In this document: piece by piece, positions 12,388 to 22,880 of the stretch
Layout of the letters: each line of letters opens with the position of its first letter
Position numbering within the stretch: the stretch's first letter is position 1
DNA from: Oreohelix idahoensis
Taxonomy: Eukaryota; Mollusca; Gastropoda; Stylommatophora; Oreohelicidae
Assembly (NCBI GenBank): GCA_024509875.1
Contig: JAMPIV010003467.1
Location: 434,001-498,000 of the forward strand
DNA: 64,000 bases
Reading direction: 5' to 3'
Made by a program: the position numbers and the translations under genes
Notes under the pieces: model-generated
What the model was told of the DNA's origin: nothing
The model's database searches: none
Seen by the model: only the letters and a program-made list of their open reading frames with translations

Positions 12388-12490
12388 GTGAGTGGCTTAC
12401 CCAGGGTTTGAACCCCGTACCTTCCGTACGACAACATCGCCTAGCTATACAAGCGAATCACACTAACCTCACGGCCAGCTAGGCATCCCC
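12388..12490 (-). repeat. tRNA-like SINE head of a second family
   Basis: On the minus strand there is a B-box match 'ggggttcaaaccctggg' and, upstream of it, an A-box-like 'tggccgtgaggttagtg'. The spacing is longer than in most tRNAs and recalls class II (Ser/Leu) tRNAs. The acceptor arms do not pair convincingly. I read it as a tRNA-derived SINE head or a tRNA pseudogene rather than a functional tRNA. It ends about 70 bp upstream of the LTR element. Confidence 0.5.
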
Positions 12491-12562
12491 AAAAAAGGAT
12501 GCTTTACTGACCGGTCATCAGTGCGAAACACAAGACAACACCCGAAGTTTACAATGGGCACC

Positions 12563-13644
12563 TGTTGCAGGTGGAACTTATGGAAGGGGAAGTAATCTTT
12601 AGAATGGTGTTTTGAACATATTAAATTTCGAGTTGCAACGCTTGATTAAGCGGATACTTGTCTGACTTTAGGATAGAATTATCTTTTCCTATTTTTCGGG
12701 TGACAGAGTATAGATAAGCGTGTGAACGCTGTTTAATGTATTTATTCTGTACTGTTTTGAGTTATGTGAATAGCTCGCTAGTCTGCATGTGTTATCGAGA
12801 ACGGTGTTCAAGACAACCGAATCTCGTGACGGGTTTTTTGGTGGGACTAGTGTGTGATTTGGAGAGTTGTGTTTTGGGCGTGGACCGTGTAGGTCGAGTC
12901 CCAGTGTTTTTGGATAATGTATGCCTACGTAGGATTTGAGAAAATGTCGACTTATATATTTCGCTGTGTGTACAGCCTATTTGATAAACTGCAGTGAAGA
13001 CTGTTTAGGCCATATGAAGATTATTATAGCTGCCGTGTGTTGCAGGCTTTATTGAGTAATGCAGTACTGTTTAGGCCATATGAAGATTATTATAGCTGCC
13101 GTGTGTTGCAGGCTTTATTGAGTATTGAAGTACTGTTTAGGCCATATGAACATTATTATAGCTGCCGTGTGGTGCAGGCTTTATTGAGTATTGAAGTACT
13201 GTTTAGGCCAGGATGTGGACAGGCCGTATTATATATATTTAATGCAATGTGGAAATTATATGATTCGTGTTTTGCTGTCGAATGTGTGTCATTTATGTCA
13301 TCGTGTCTGTGTTGCAACGTAATAAACAGTAGCGAACTGTTCCAGTCGTTTGCAACCCTTTTTGACTCCTGAATGTACTCTTATGTACGTACTGTGGTGT
13401 GCGATCATATCAACACACACCCAGGTCAACATTCCAGACACAGTGACAGGACAGCAGCACACATATATTAAATTAGCCTGCGTGGCGATGATATAGACCA
13501 AACCACTACACTCGCAACAGTGGGTGTAAACAGAGATTATATAACATTTAGACTTAGCGCCGTTATCAGCGGTGGTTTCAAAGACATAATAACATTAACG
13601 TTTAATTACATTCAGTGAGAAACCAGAAAATCTAGTCGGTATCA
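12563..13644 (+). repeat. 5' LTR of the coiled-coil element
   Basis: It begins 'tgttgcaggtgg', ends 'cggtatca', and matches 18554-19636 almost base for base; one single-A length difference (after 12940) is the main change I see. Three 66-bp tandem units lie at 13004-13201. Frames inside the LTR, such as 13037-13372, exist because 66 is divisible by three and are not accepted as genes. Confidence 0.95.
13004..13201 (+). repeat. Three 66-bp tandem units in the 5' LTR
   Basis: Units at 13004-13069, 13070-13135 and 13136-13201 start 'tttaggccatatgaa' and contain 'attatagctgccgtgtg'. A fourth start is cut off at 13202. The same array recurs in the 3' LTR at 18996-19193. Repeats in the U3 part of an LTR are often promoter-proximal enhancer units; that role here is inference. 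Confidence 0.93.
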
Positions 13645-14804
13645 GTTGGTGGTTTTCAGTTAACAGGATCTGACATCTACGACTATTCGCGTCGATAGCC
13701 TAAGTGGCGTAGTTTTCGTATCATTGGATATGATTTAAGATGTGCCTGGGTGGCGTATACGATTAAGAAATTGTTACCTCTACAGTGATATGTACTTGAA
13801 GCAAGAAGATAAAATGAAGCAAATTTTGTCCACCAGAACATAACATATCTAGAGGATCAGTCACTACAAGTTGGAAATAATACATATGACTTTCACGTGA
13901 CAAGAGTGTAGAACACTTGACTGTGTTATAATTAGCCTTATGTAGGCGTGGCTTGAATCTGGTGTACTTCAGAACTGTGACCTAAATATTATCTGCGTGG
14001 GTGGCGCATTTGAGAAACAACGCACGCTTTATTTGGTAGTATGCAACTTTACACCAGTAGCAATTGACGTCCTATTTCGTGCCTATAGACTACAACAACG
14101 TCTGCAGTGGTCAAGGAAGTTCAATTAGACTTGGACAGTATTTGTACCAGCATTTGTACGGGTTGTCACGGATTTCTGCAATATTCAAGTTACCTGTGCC
14201 AGTTATCACCATCACAAGTTCAAGATGTTATGATACACGGAGTTGCCGTGTACATTTCAGACTACAGAAGAGTCAAGAGTTGCAGTGTGTGCTGTATTAT
14301 GGTTCCTGTCAACTTGTGCATTGTTAAGCACATATCATATTGACGAAATTACCTGAAGACAAGCGAATCAAGTTCCAGTGCTTTCCCGCAGTGGAGGTTT
14401 TAGCAGTCTATGTGATATCCAGTATCGTGGCGGAAAAGAAGCGGGATCATTGACAAGATAAGTGATTGTGTCTTGTGTAAATTGTGTCACTTCATATATG
14501 TCGCTAGGCCTCCCTAATTGCTCATTTTGTTATTATTGTTGTTTATGTCTAATTTGACATATGATTAAGATTTGATGCATAGGTGTTAATGGCTGTTGAC
14601 ATATGTCGATTTTCCTGATAATGATGTGACTTGATAAAGGTGCTATAAAAAGGAATTGGTGATACAGAATTGATGAATAAGCTCATTTCTTGACAAATAG
14701 TTAACTTTGTGAGCTGGAAGGGTAATTGTCAAACCTTTTGCGACAGTAATTTGTCATAACTATAAGTGATTACTATATATAGTTGATTAAGTAAGTGAAT
14801 CACC
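13645..14804 (+). other. Leader of the coiled-coil element
   Basis: About 1.16 kb lies between the 5' LTR and the first ATG. A loose motif 'gtggcgta/gtggcgca' recurs near 13705, 13751 and 13998. Short frames at 14064-14343 overlap one another and show no motif. A packaging or internal ribosome-entry role would be guesswork. Confidence 0.5.
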
Positions 14805-15536
14805 ATGGATCGTGATATGTGCCCTACAGATATAAGGCCTATGTTGGAGTCTGCATTGGTGGTAGGTAGAGATGGTAAGGGATTGAGAGGTGCACGACTT
14901 GGAGAATGGATAATGGATGATTTTTTGATTAATGTGTCAACATCCCTTGAGTTATTTGCGAAACATAACTTTAAGTTTGTTTGCAATTTGGTAATGGCCA
15001 AGGATTTGGTGAATTTGCTACGGCACCTTCGTGTGTTTTTGCAACAGAATATTGAGCTTGAACACGGACATATAGTGCAAAGCATGTTCAAAATAATCCA
15101 TAACCATACTTCTGATGAGCAGGAAAGGGAATTGAGAATTGAGAAACAAGCAAAAGTAAACAAACAAAGTGCTCTACAGCAAAGAGAGAATTTCCTAGAA
15201 GGTGTTGCTAAAGAGAACGAACTACAGGCAACTGTGTATAGGCTTAAAAGTGAGATACTTGAATCAAACTCAGAACTTTCTAGTGCACAAGCTACATTAA
15301 ATTCAACTTTAAGCAAAGCCCAAGACTTGGAAACTCAGATAGGTAATCTCATGCGGGAACTTCAAGAACAGAAAGAGATGTATGAGAAATTGAAGGTTGA
15401 GAGAAATGTCTGTGAGAAGACTTACATAGAAATGCTTCATGAGGTGATGAATGATAATGCGATGCTCAGTGATCAAATTGGGGAGATGAATATTGTACCC
15501 CCCAAGAAGAGTAATGAGATTATGAAAAAACAATGA
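14805..15536 (+). CDS. Coiled-coil protein of LTR element, ORF A
   Basis: This 243-codon frame has a strong start context ('caccATGGat') and is the first long frame after the 5' LTR, where Gag normally lies. Residues 1-100 look globular and helical ('RLGEWIMDDFLINVSTSLELF'-type segments). From about residue 110 to the end it is a charged heptad-like coiled coil rich in E, K, L and Q. No capsid signature such as the major homology region or a zinc knuckle is visible. The frame ends at TGA 15534-15536, just after an A6 run. The coiled coil resumes at once in the +1 frame, so ORF A and ORF B look like one protein split by a single-base change or a frameshift. The likely role, by position only, is a structural Gag-like protein. 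I do not recognise the family. Confidence 0.75.
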   Translation: MDRDMCPTDIRPMLESALVVGRDGKGLRGARLGEWIMDDFLINVSTSLELFAKHNFKFVCNLVMAKDLVNLLRHLRVFLQQNIELEHGHIVQSMFKIIHNHTSDEQERELRIEKQAKVNKQSALQQRENFLEGVAKENELQATVYRLKSEILESNSELSSAQATLNSTLSKAQDLETQIGNLMRELQEQKEMYEKLKVERNVCEKTYIEMLHEVMNDNAMLSDQIGEMNIVPPKKSNEIMKKQ

Positions 15537-16572
15537 TGATGTCCAGACTGAAACACTTCAGATAGAGTTGACTCAGTTGAGGGCAAATAAAGAACAGTAC
15601 GAGAAAGAGACTTTAGTGGAGTTGACGGCTGAGAAAGAGAAGGTCGCTAAAATTGAAAATTTGCTAGCAGAAGAAAGCGACAAAGTTTTGGCTGTTAAGG
15701 AGTTAAATAAAAGGTTAAGTGAAACGATTTCACTTAAAGATATTGAAATTGCGGAAGCAAGGGAAAGAATATTTGGCTTAATAGATATGGTTTTGAAAAA
15801 CAAAAGGTGCTCTTCTGTCAATGTTCACAATGATAGACAGAAAGTTGCGAAAAGTCAGCCCCATATACTTTTTGCTCAGAGAGATGTCATTCATGGTAAA
15901 GACAGATCTTATCGTGGTAAATACAACTTTAAAAGTTCTAATATTACTGACAGTTCCAGTGATAATTCTTGGCGTCAGACCAACAAAGATTCTAGTGTAA
16001 CAGGCAGTTCCGTTGGTCAGGAAAAGATAGGTGATAAATTTCAGGTCAAGATTCATAAGAACAAATATTTCTCTACTACTGGAAATACTCAGAAATTAAT
16101 AGCGGGTGTTGAGACTATTACTACTTGTTCCAAAGATGAAACCCATATGCGGAACAATAGAGATACTATTGTTTCTGGCAGTTGTCAAACTCAGCACAGT
16201 CAGTTTGAAACTATTGGTAAATATATTCCCATAAGGGAAAAGAAAAACAGTTCTAGAAAGAGAGATAACCCCAAGAGTAAACAGTACCAAGGGAGATCAG
16301 AAAATAATAATTTTCCCTCTCGTAGATACTGTAGACAATTTAACAAATCTCAAAGTTTTGATTGTAAGAATGTTGGAAAGTATGATAGAGATAATAGCTT
16401 TTCAAATGTTGCTTTATATCACCAGAGTAATGTTCCTAAACAAAAGACTAAAGTCATTTTTTGTAAACAAGACAACGGTAATAATAAGTATTGTGATCGT
16501 AGAACAAATAATAAGCGCAATTGTTTGTATGTGAAGATAGTAAATATTTTTGTATTCTATATTAGTACATGA
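15537..16572 (+). CDS. Coiled-coil/basic protein of LTR element, ORF B
   Basis: Reading in the +1 frame relative to ORF A, the coiled coil continues for about 90 residues from 15537. The first internal ATG is at 15568, but the frame is open from 15526, so a separate start is not required. After about 15800 the protein becomes Ser/Asn/Lys/Arg-rich and strongly basic, which would suit nucleic-acid binding. Cysteines occur ('YCRQFNKSQSFDC', 'IFCKQDNGNNKYC') but do not fit C-x2-C-x4-H-x4-C. The frame closes at TGA 16570-16572. No protease or RT follows. The position and the basic tail suggest a nucleocapsid-like function, which is inference; the family is unrecognised. Confidence 0.7.
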
Positions 16573-18538
16573 CATGTTGTTGTTTTGAAATAACATATAA
16601 TTTTGTTGTAATGATTATTTCTATGCATCATTTGATTGCCATAATTTTTTATTGTTATTTATATGTCTGTATTTTGATGATGTATTAATACATTTTTATG
16701 CTATTTATATATTATTGTGTTGATAATGTGTAGTATGTAATTATTATCCTTTATACTACTCTGTTCAACTTAGAATTTTTGCAACTGTGTTGTTTAGGAT
16801 AGTTTTGTACATGATGAGATTGCACAAACTCATTTATTGTGTTGATGTAGTGGTTACTTTTAGATAATCCTGAGTGTTCGTTATTCACTTAATTTATATT
16901 TTTCTCATGTTTTGATGTCATGATTAATTAATATATAGAACATACAGAGAAGATGTGTATTATCTGGTATGTTGTGAAATGTAATTTTGGAAAATAGCTT
17001 GCATGTATCATACATGATCTTGTATTTGGATTTGTTAACTTTTTGTGAAACTTCGATTTTTCCAGAACTTGATTTTCTTGCCAGTCAGACATGTAGATTA
17101 TTTTCTTAGCAGATTATTTTTTAAAAAAAAACTTATTTTTTGTAGATATTTTTATAGAACCTTTTTTATATTTCATAGTAACAACAAAGTGTAGATTTAT
17201 TTATAATGTATATCTTATCGATTTGAGTAAGAGATAGAGTTATACCTAAATAGCATTTTACTGAGCTGAACGTAATTGTCAGCAGAAAGAACTTAAAGGA
17301 TAAATTAAATTTACATGTGTTGATTTAAAGGTTTCTTCGAGATAGGATTTTTGTTTTATATTTCACTCATTTTGTTAAAATATTGATTTCATTATTAGGC
17401 TTTACTTAAAGTATTATTGAATTACTTAAAAATTAAATACTGTTTTTATGTAACTTATCGAGAAAAAAAAATATGTTTGTACGGTACTGTTGAAAAAAAT
17501 GATTTTTTTTTTTTGGCATTGTAATTTTTTGTTGTGTGTGCCCAGCATTTGACTTCGTGATATCATTGATATGTAGTTTGATTAGTTCTTGTAAAAAGTT
17601 GTTTTTTATTATGATGTATTTTTTATTTTTTAGCGCTTGATTGTGCGTTGGTCGTATTAGTTATAGTAATGCTATTACTTGTTTGTTCGATGCCTATAAT
17701 TTATTTATGTTAGTTTTGTATAACTCTTATAACTTAGTTAAATTACTTATTAGCTTTTGTTTAGTTATAAATTATTTTTTGATGGTATTAGTATAGATAT
17801 ACTTTGATATTTTGTGTTCTGCCTTTCGATCATGTTTATATATTTATTTTTGAATAGGTTATCTGATCAAAACAGTTATTAGTATATACTGTTATTGACT
17901 TTCTTTGCGTTCGTGCCTTTGCTTTCTATCTGTCTTTGGTAACTATTCTTCATTTCATTCCTTCTTTTCTGTTGTCTTTTCGGTATGGATTTCATATCTT
18001 GTTTATACTTTCGTACCTCATCTTCGTTTTACTTGATTCTATATGTATACTTTGTCTTCTTTCAACACTTATACCTCTATTCTTTGTATTGTTGGAGTGG
18101 TTATATGACTTGATATAACATATCTACTTTTGACAGTTGTATTTATTTTACATGTAATTGTCCAACTTAGTTATGAGTATATGGTATTGTTGAGTTCTTA
18201 CTTTCCTTTTTTACAGATCATTCTTCTTTTGATTGATCTTGTGTTTTCTCTTTCGATTGGTTGTTTTCGGTTTGGTTTGTACTAAATATACGTAACTTAA
18301 TTTTGGAACTGATCATATTTGTATATTTAGCTAATTACTTTTTTATACTTAGCTGGTTATGCTGTATGCTTTAATTGCTACTTTACACTTTAATGCTGAT
18401 ATTTCTTGTAAATATCTAATTTTGATTTAAAATAAGATATTTTTGTAGGCATATGTTAGAGCTTAATTGTCTTCTAAATTTTTCGTTTTTGGGAGTTAAT
18501 TTTTTCAAAAAAAAATGATAGAATCATTTTTTTTCCCC
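16573..18538 (+). other. T-rich non-coding interior of LTR element
   Basis: Nearly 2 kb on the plus strand is strikingly T-rich, with many T runs and only short frames such as 17936-18118. No trace of RT ('YxDD'), RNase H or integrase motifs is seen in any frame. It occupies the place where pol would be expected. It ends at the polypurine tract before the 3' LTR. Confidence 0.75.
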
Positions 18539-18553
18539 GGAGCGGGTGGTAAC

Positions 18554-19636
18554 TGTTGCAGGTGGAACTTATGGAAGGGGAAGTAATCTTTAGAATGGTG
18601 TTTTGAACATATTAAATTTCGAGTTGCAACGCTTGATTAAGCGGATACTTGTCTGACTTTAGGATAGAATTATCTTTTCCTATTTTTCGGGTGACAGAGT
18701 ATAGATAAGCGTGTGAACGCTGTTTAATGTATTTATTCTGTACTGTTTTGAGTTATGTGAATAGCTCGCTAGTCTGCATGTGTTATCGAGAACGGTGTTC
18801 AAGACAACCGAATCTCGTGACGGGTTTTTTGGTGGGACTAGTGTGTGATTTGGAGAGTTGTGTTTTGGGCGTGGACCGTGTAGGTCGAGTCCCAGTGTTT
18901 TTGGATAATGTATGCCTACGTAGGATTTGAGAAAAATGTCGACTTATATATTTCGCTGTGTGTACAGCCTATTTGATAAACTGCAGTGAAGACTGTTTAG
19001 GCCATATGAAGATTATTATAGCTGCCGTGTGTTGCAGGCTTTATTGAGTAATGCAGTACTGTTTAGGCCATATGAAGATTATTATAGCTGCCGTGTGTTG
19101 CAGGCTTTATTGAGTATTGAAGTACTGTTTAGGCCATATGAACATTATTATAGCTGCCGTGTGGTGCAGGCTTTATTGAGTATTGAAGTACTGTTTAGGC
19201 CAGGATGTGGACAGGCCGTATTATATATATTTAATGCAATGTGGAAATTATATGATTCGTGTTTTGCTGTCGAATGTGTGTCATTTATGTCATCGTGTCT
19301 GTGTTGCAACGTAATAAACAGTAGCGAACTGTTCCAGTCGTTTGCAACCCTTTTTGACTCCTGAATGTACTCTTATGTACGTACTGTGGTGTGCGATCAT
19401 ATCAACACACACCCAGGTCAACATTCCAGACACAGTGACAGGACAGCAGCACACATATATTAAATTAGCCTGCGTGGCGATGATATAGACCAAACCACTA
19501 CACTCGCAACAGTGGGTGTAAACAGAGATTATATAACATTTAGACTTAGCGCCGTTATCAGCGGTGGTTTCAAAGACATAATAACATTAACGTTTAATTA
19601 CATTCAGTGAGAAACCAGAAAATCTAGTCGGTATCA
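18554..19636 (+). repeat. 3' LTR of the coiled-coil element
   Basis: Direct repeat of 12563-13644 with one extra A in the run after 18930. The three 66-bp units lie at 18996-19061, 19062-19127 and 19128-19193. It is followed by the 'gcacc' target duplication at 19637-19641. Confidence 0.95.
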
Positions 19637-19641
19637 GCACC

Positions 19642-20751
19642 TCAGCCTATTAATGACAGTATCAAGGTCTTTGTCTTGTTTGGACTGACATATACTGCAG
19701 AATAGAGGAACAACAGAAGATAGAAGTACAACAGAGTCAAACAATAACAGAAGTAAGAACAACGAGTACTGAGATAATGGCTATGACATAAGTTTTATAA
19801 TTACAACAGTGGTTATCAAGCCATACAAATTGTGACTACCAGACTCGGTATACAAATAAAGAAGCAGTGGCAGTGCTTAAGACAAAATAAGGAGAATGCC
19901 TAAGGACGATGTTTTAGAACTTGCATCATAAAATAACCTCTTGCTGTACAAATGTTACCAGTCTCAAGTGGAATGTTGGGCAGAACATCTCTTTTCAACT
20001 GTTGCTGAATTTCACACGTAAATAAACAGCGAATTACGTTCACTGTAGTCGGCGTAAAGTATGTTTACCAGATATTGAAACCATCTGTCTGTCATTAATC
20101 GTCAAAGTGGCATCAGAAGTAACTTATTATCATCATCCAGCTGCCTGCTGTCTGGGGCACGGATACGAACACACTTTACTCACCATCATCACAAGACATC
20201 AGCACGTACGGCCACATTCGCGAAGGAAAGTAAATAACTGACAACCCTGAACCACTACATTCAGCTCATGGATTGGACCATATGAGAATCAGAAATAAAC
20301 ATTTATTCTGATTGGAAGTTTTGTCGGAAACGCCAGGTGGAAGAGTGGGCAGGAAAACAACAATATAACCTAGTTAATTCGGAGGCTAAAACACATTGCA
20401 TTCCAGCATCGTCAAAAGTACACAGCTCTGACTGAAGCCAGGAAAAGAACAGAGTTAGGATTCTGACCTTATAAGACCGGACAAAACATGTATCGGAACT
20501 CCTTCTGAACACTATAGCAATGACAATTTACCCTTAAATAAGGAAACCTGACTCCTACAAGACCTACTCCCAAAGTCACAGAGATCCCTCAGAGATTCTA
20601 ACTAAAAATAATAACCCTGCCGCGTGTTCGAGGCATCTTTATCAAGTTGCCAAGACTATTCTGCTGAGCAAGAAGTCTAGAGTTCCCAACTAGTTTGGGG
20701 TAAGTTGTAACATATATTTTATACCTTGAATTTGACATATTTTAACTTGCA
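19642..20751. other. No gene recognised
   Basis: A-rich plus strand with no supported frame, motif or repeat between the LTR element and the LINE fragment. Confidence 0.5.
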
Positions 20752-20761
20752 GATGGTTATA

Positions 20762-21308
20762 ATAATAATAATAATAGCCCCTTCAGTCATAACTGACTAT
20801 GGGAATGTGCCCCTGAGGTGACAGCCCTCAACTGCTTATTTTCCTGGTGCTCCTTTCGACGTTTTCTCCTCACCTCTGCTTCTTGTGTGAGCCTCTCTTC
20901 GCCCAATCTGAGGTGGTGCTGTAAATAGCATCGCCACTTTGTGCGATCGGCAGCTTCATCCTCCCATGTTGCTGGATCCATGTCCAGTGCCCTCATATCT
21001 CTCTTGCACACATCTTTGAACCTCAGCTGTGGTCGCCCAACTGTTCTCTTGCCATCTGCTAATTGTCCGTAGAAGATATCTTTTGGGATGCGACCATCTT
21101 CCATGCGGCGAACATGGCCAAGCCAGCGAAGTCTGCGCTGTCTAAGCAGCGTATACATACTTTGAAGGCCAGCACGTGACAACACCTCGACATTTGTCAC
21201 TTTATCTTTCCATGAGATGCCGAGGATGCGGCGTAGACACCGCAAATGGAAGGTATTGAGCCTTCTTTCTTGCTTAGCATAGGTCGTCCAGGTCTCGCTG
21301 CCATATAG
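20762..21308 (-). mobile_element. 5'-truncated LINE, 3' end only
   Basis: The minus strand carries the last part of a non-LTR retrotransposon and finishes in a (TAT)n tail at 20762-20776. A 10-bp duplication 'gatggttata' lies at 20752-20761 and 21309-21318, defining both ends. The coding remnant is described separately. Truncation at the 5' end is typical of LINE insertion. Confidence 0.88.
20787..21308 (-). pseudogene. LINE RT C-terminal remnant
   Basis: The remnant encodes the region after the RT catalytic core of an RTE/CR1-like LINE polyprotein. Reading from about 21308, the peptide passes through 'LYGSETWTTYAKQERRLN', 'RCLRRILGISWKDKVTN' and 'LRWLGHVRRM', then a basic 'GKRTVGRPQLRFKDVCKRD' stretch, ending at 20787. 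These are standard post-RT motifs of the family. The frame is open throughout, but RT, endonuclease and any start are missing because of 5' truncation. An ATG at 21245 is internal and not a real start. Confidence 0.9.
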
Positions 21309-21318
21309 GATGGTTATA

Positions 21319-22267
21319 CAGATCCAAACGAGGCTGGTAACCTCAGCTGTGAAAATGATATATTCATGAACAACAACAGCAAAGCGCTGGTGATTGCTTC
21401 GTGCTAGTTCTCACAGGGAACCAAAAGCAGAAGTAACCCCAGACTCTGAGTGGAGCTGGGAGTGGATAATGATGACATCATTTGTATTATTTCCTATTAT
21501 TTGTAATGAGTTGTATGTATATTTAAACACGTTCACTCAGGCACAAGCCATCGCACTTGCCGCTGTCCAGTCGCAATTTTTCTATTAAATTAACTCAAAG
21601 AATGGTGATTTTTCATCATATCCCCTGAGTTATATGATGTACGCTCAGGGAGATTTTTTTTAAAATCAGAGAAAGGAATCGGTAGACGGACAGCTGGAAA
21701 GGCGTCTGATTAAAATCAGGAAAGCAAAAGCTTGGCAGAGGTTTTGTTCTTGTATTTCCCCTAAATTTTGTGGTAGGAATCGCAGAGACCATTTGAGGTA
21801 CTACTCTACTATACCATTTGTACTATTATACTGTGGTTCAAAGCTTGTGATCGACACTGGACACCTAGGTTCCATGGGTTGTGAAGATACTTGCCTTGAC
21901 CAGAAGAGGTTACCTCTTGAACTTATGTGGAGGCGTGCCCCTTGCCACAGAGACGAATTGACGGAAGTAGCAGCACAAACAATTCATCGTTTTGGCAGCT
22001 TACTGACATTTCTAGCAGGCCAATCACAGAAGAACTTTGTTTTTCTTTTCCTCATAAGCTTTTCTAAAGCCGACATCTTTCTTGGAAGATACCTACATTT
22101 TATTAATCACCAACTCTTATTTGTTTATATTTTGTTCAAAAGTAATTGATCATTAAATTTGTTTTATGTTGCTTTACAAATTTATAGTTGGTTTAGTTAT
22201 TACAGAGAGAAGTGCACACGTATGGATCAGTATCAGAGAGAGCCAATAAGAGGGATTTTTACTGTTA
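21319..22267. other. No gene recognised
   Basis: The longest frame is 118 codons at 21793-22149. It has no motif I know and ends in an AT-rich tail. No repeat copy is recognised here. Confidence 0.45.
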
Positions 22268-22556
22268 ATTCAGTTGGGGGCTTGTGCGAGCTAAATTAAA
22301 TTATATAATACCTCTTCACAAAAGGCGATGGGCAGATAAAAGTTAACATTGCTAAGACACATTCAGCATTTTTCTTGACGTCTGAAATATCCTGTGAATA
22401 CGCCTTCAAGGTAGAAGCATCTTCATCCTTCTATCTGCATCTCTGCCAAGAGTAATCTTGTGCGAAGGTAGACACCTTTGAAGACCCACATTAGATACTT
22501 TAGGTTTTGGCCATTGTTGGACCATCATTGCGGAGCAAGGGAACGCACCCCGTGAT
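22268..22556 (+). repeat. Dispersed repeat R3, copy 2
   Basis: Direct-orientation homologue of 6700-6985, sharing 'cttcacaaaaggcgatgg', 'ggtagaagcat' and 'gccaagagtaatcttg'. It has no coding capacity. R2 copy 2 follows within 100 bp. Confidence 0.6.
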
Positions 22557-22643
22557 ACGCTTTTCTACCATTACTTATATAAATTAGGAAAGTGAAAGTA
22601 AAGTAATACAAACTTAAAGGTTCTTTATTAATTCATTTATCTT

Positions 22644-22880
22644 GTCCCTCTTTATGAAGCGTGTAGCCACAAATACAGCTGATCTCCTGCACCAAAAGCA
22701 TTTATATACTCTTGCATCGACAGTTTCTGTAGCGATTTGTTTTACATGATAAAGTTACCAGCCCTTGCACAGCCTCACATGAGTTATCTCCCCTACATGC
22801 CTGAATGAGCAGTAGTCATATTCATTCTCTGTGTCCCCCGAGACACCCCGAAACTGCAGTACGCAAAGTTTTCTTATGTA
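22644..22880 (+). repeat. Dispersed repeat R2, copy 2
   Basis: Direct-orientation homologue of 2788-3035. At the first site R2 follows R1; here it follows R3. R1, R2 and R3 may be modules of one older element. Confidence 0.5.

Larger units (their letters stand above)
12563..19636 (+). mobile_element. 7.1-kb LTR retroelement with coiled-coil ORF and no pol
   Basis: Two direct LTRs of 1,082 and 1,083 bp bound the element. The 5-bp duplication 'gcacc' flanks it at 12558-12562 and 19637-19641. LTRs open with TG and close with CA. A purine-rich tract 'ggagcgggtggtaac' (18539-18553) abuts the 3' LTR. A possible primer-binding site 'tggtggttttcagtt' starts at 13647, two bases after the 5' LTR; I cannot name the tRNA. 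The interior holds one protein in two adjacent frames (14805-16572) and about 2 kb of T-rich DNA. Protease, RT, RNase H and integrase motifs are absent. It must therefore be non-autonomous. The near-identical LTRs indicate recent insertion. Confidence 0.93.

Noticed and set aside
12736..13501. Frames in the LTRs of the coiled-coil element
   Set aside because: Kept open by a 66-bp repeat divisible by three and present in both LTRs; no protein features.
21793..22149. 118-codon frame as a host gene
   Set aside because: No domain, no splice context I could support, and hydrophobic low-complexity end from AT-rich DNA.
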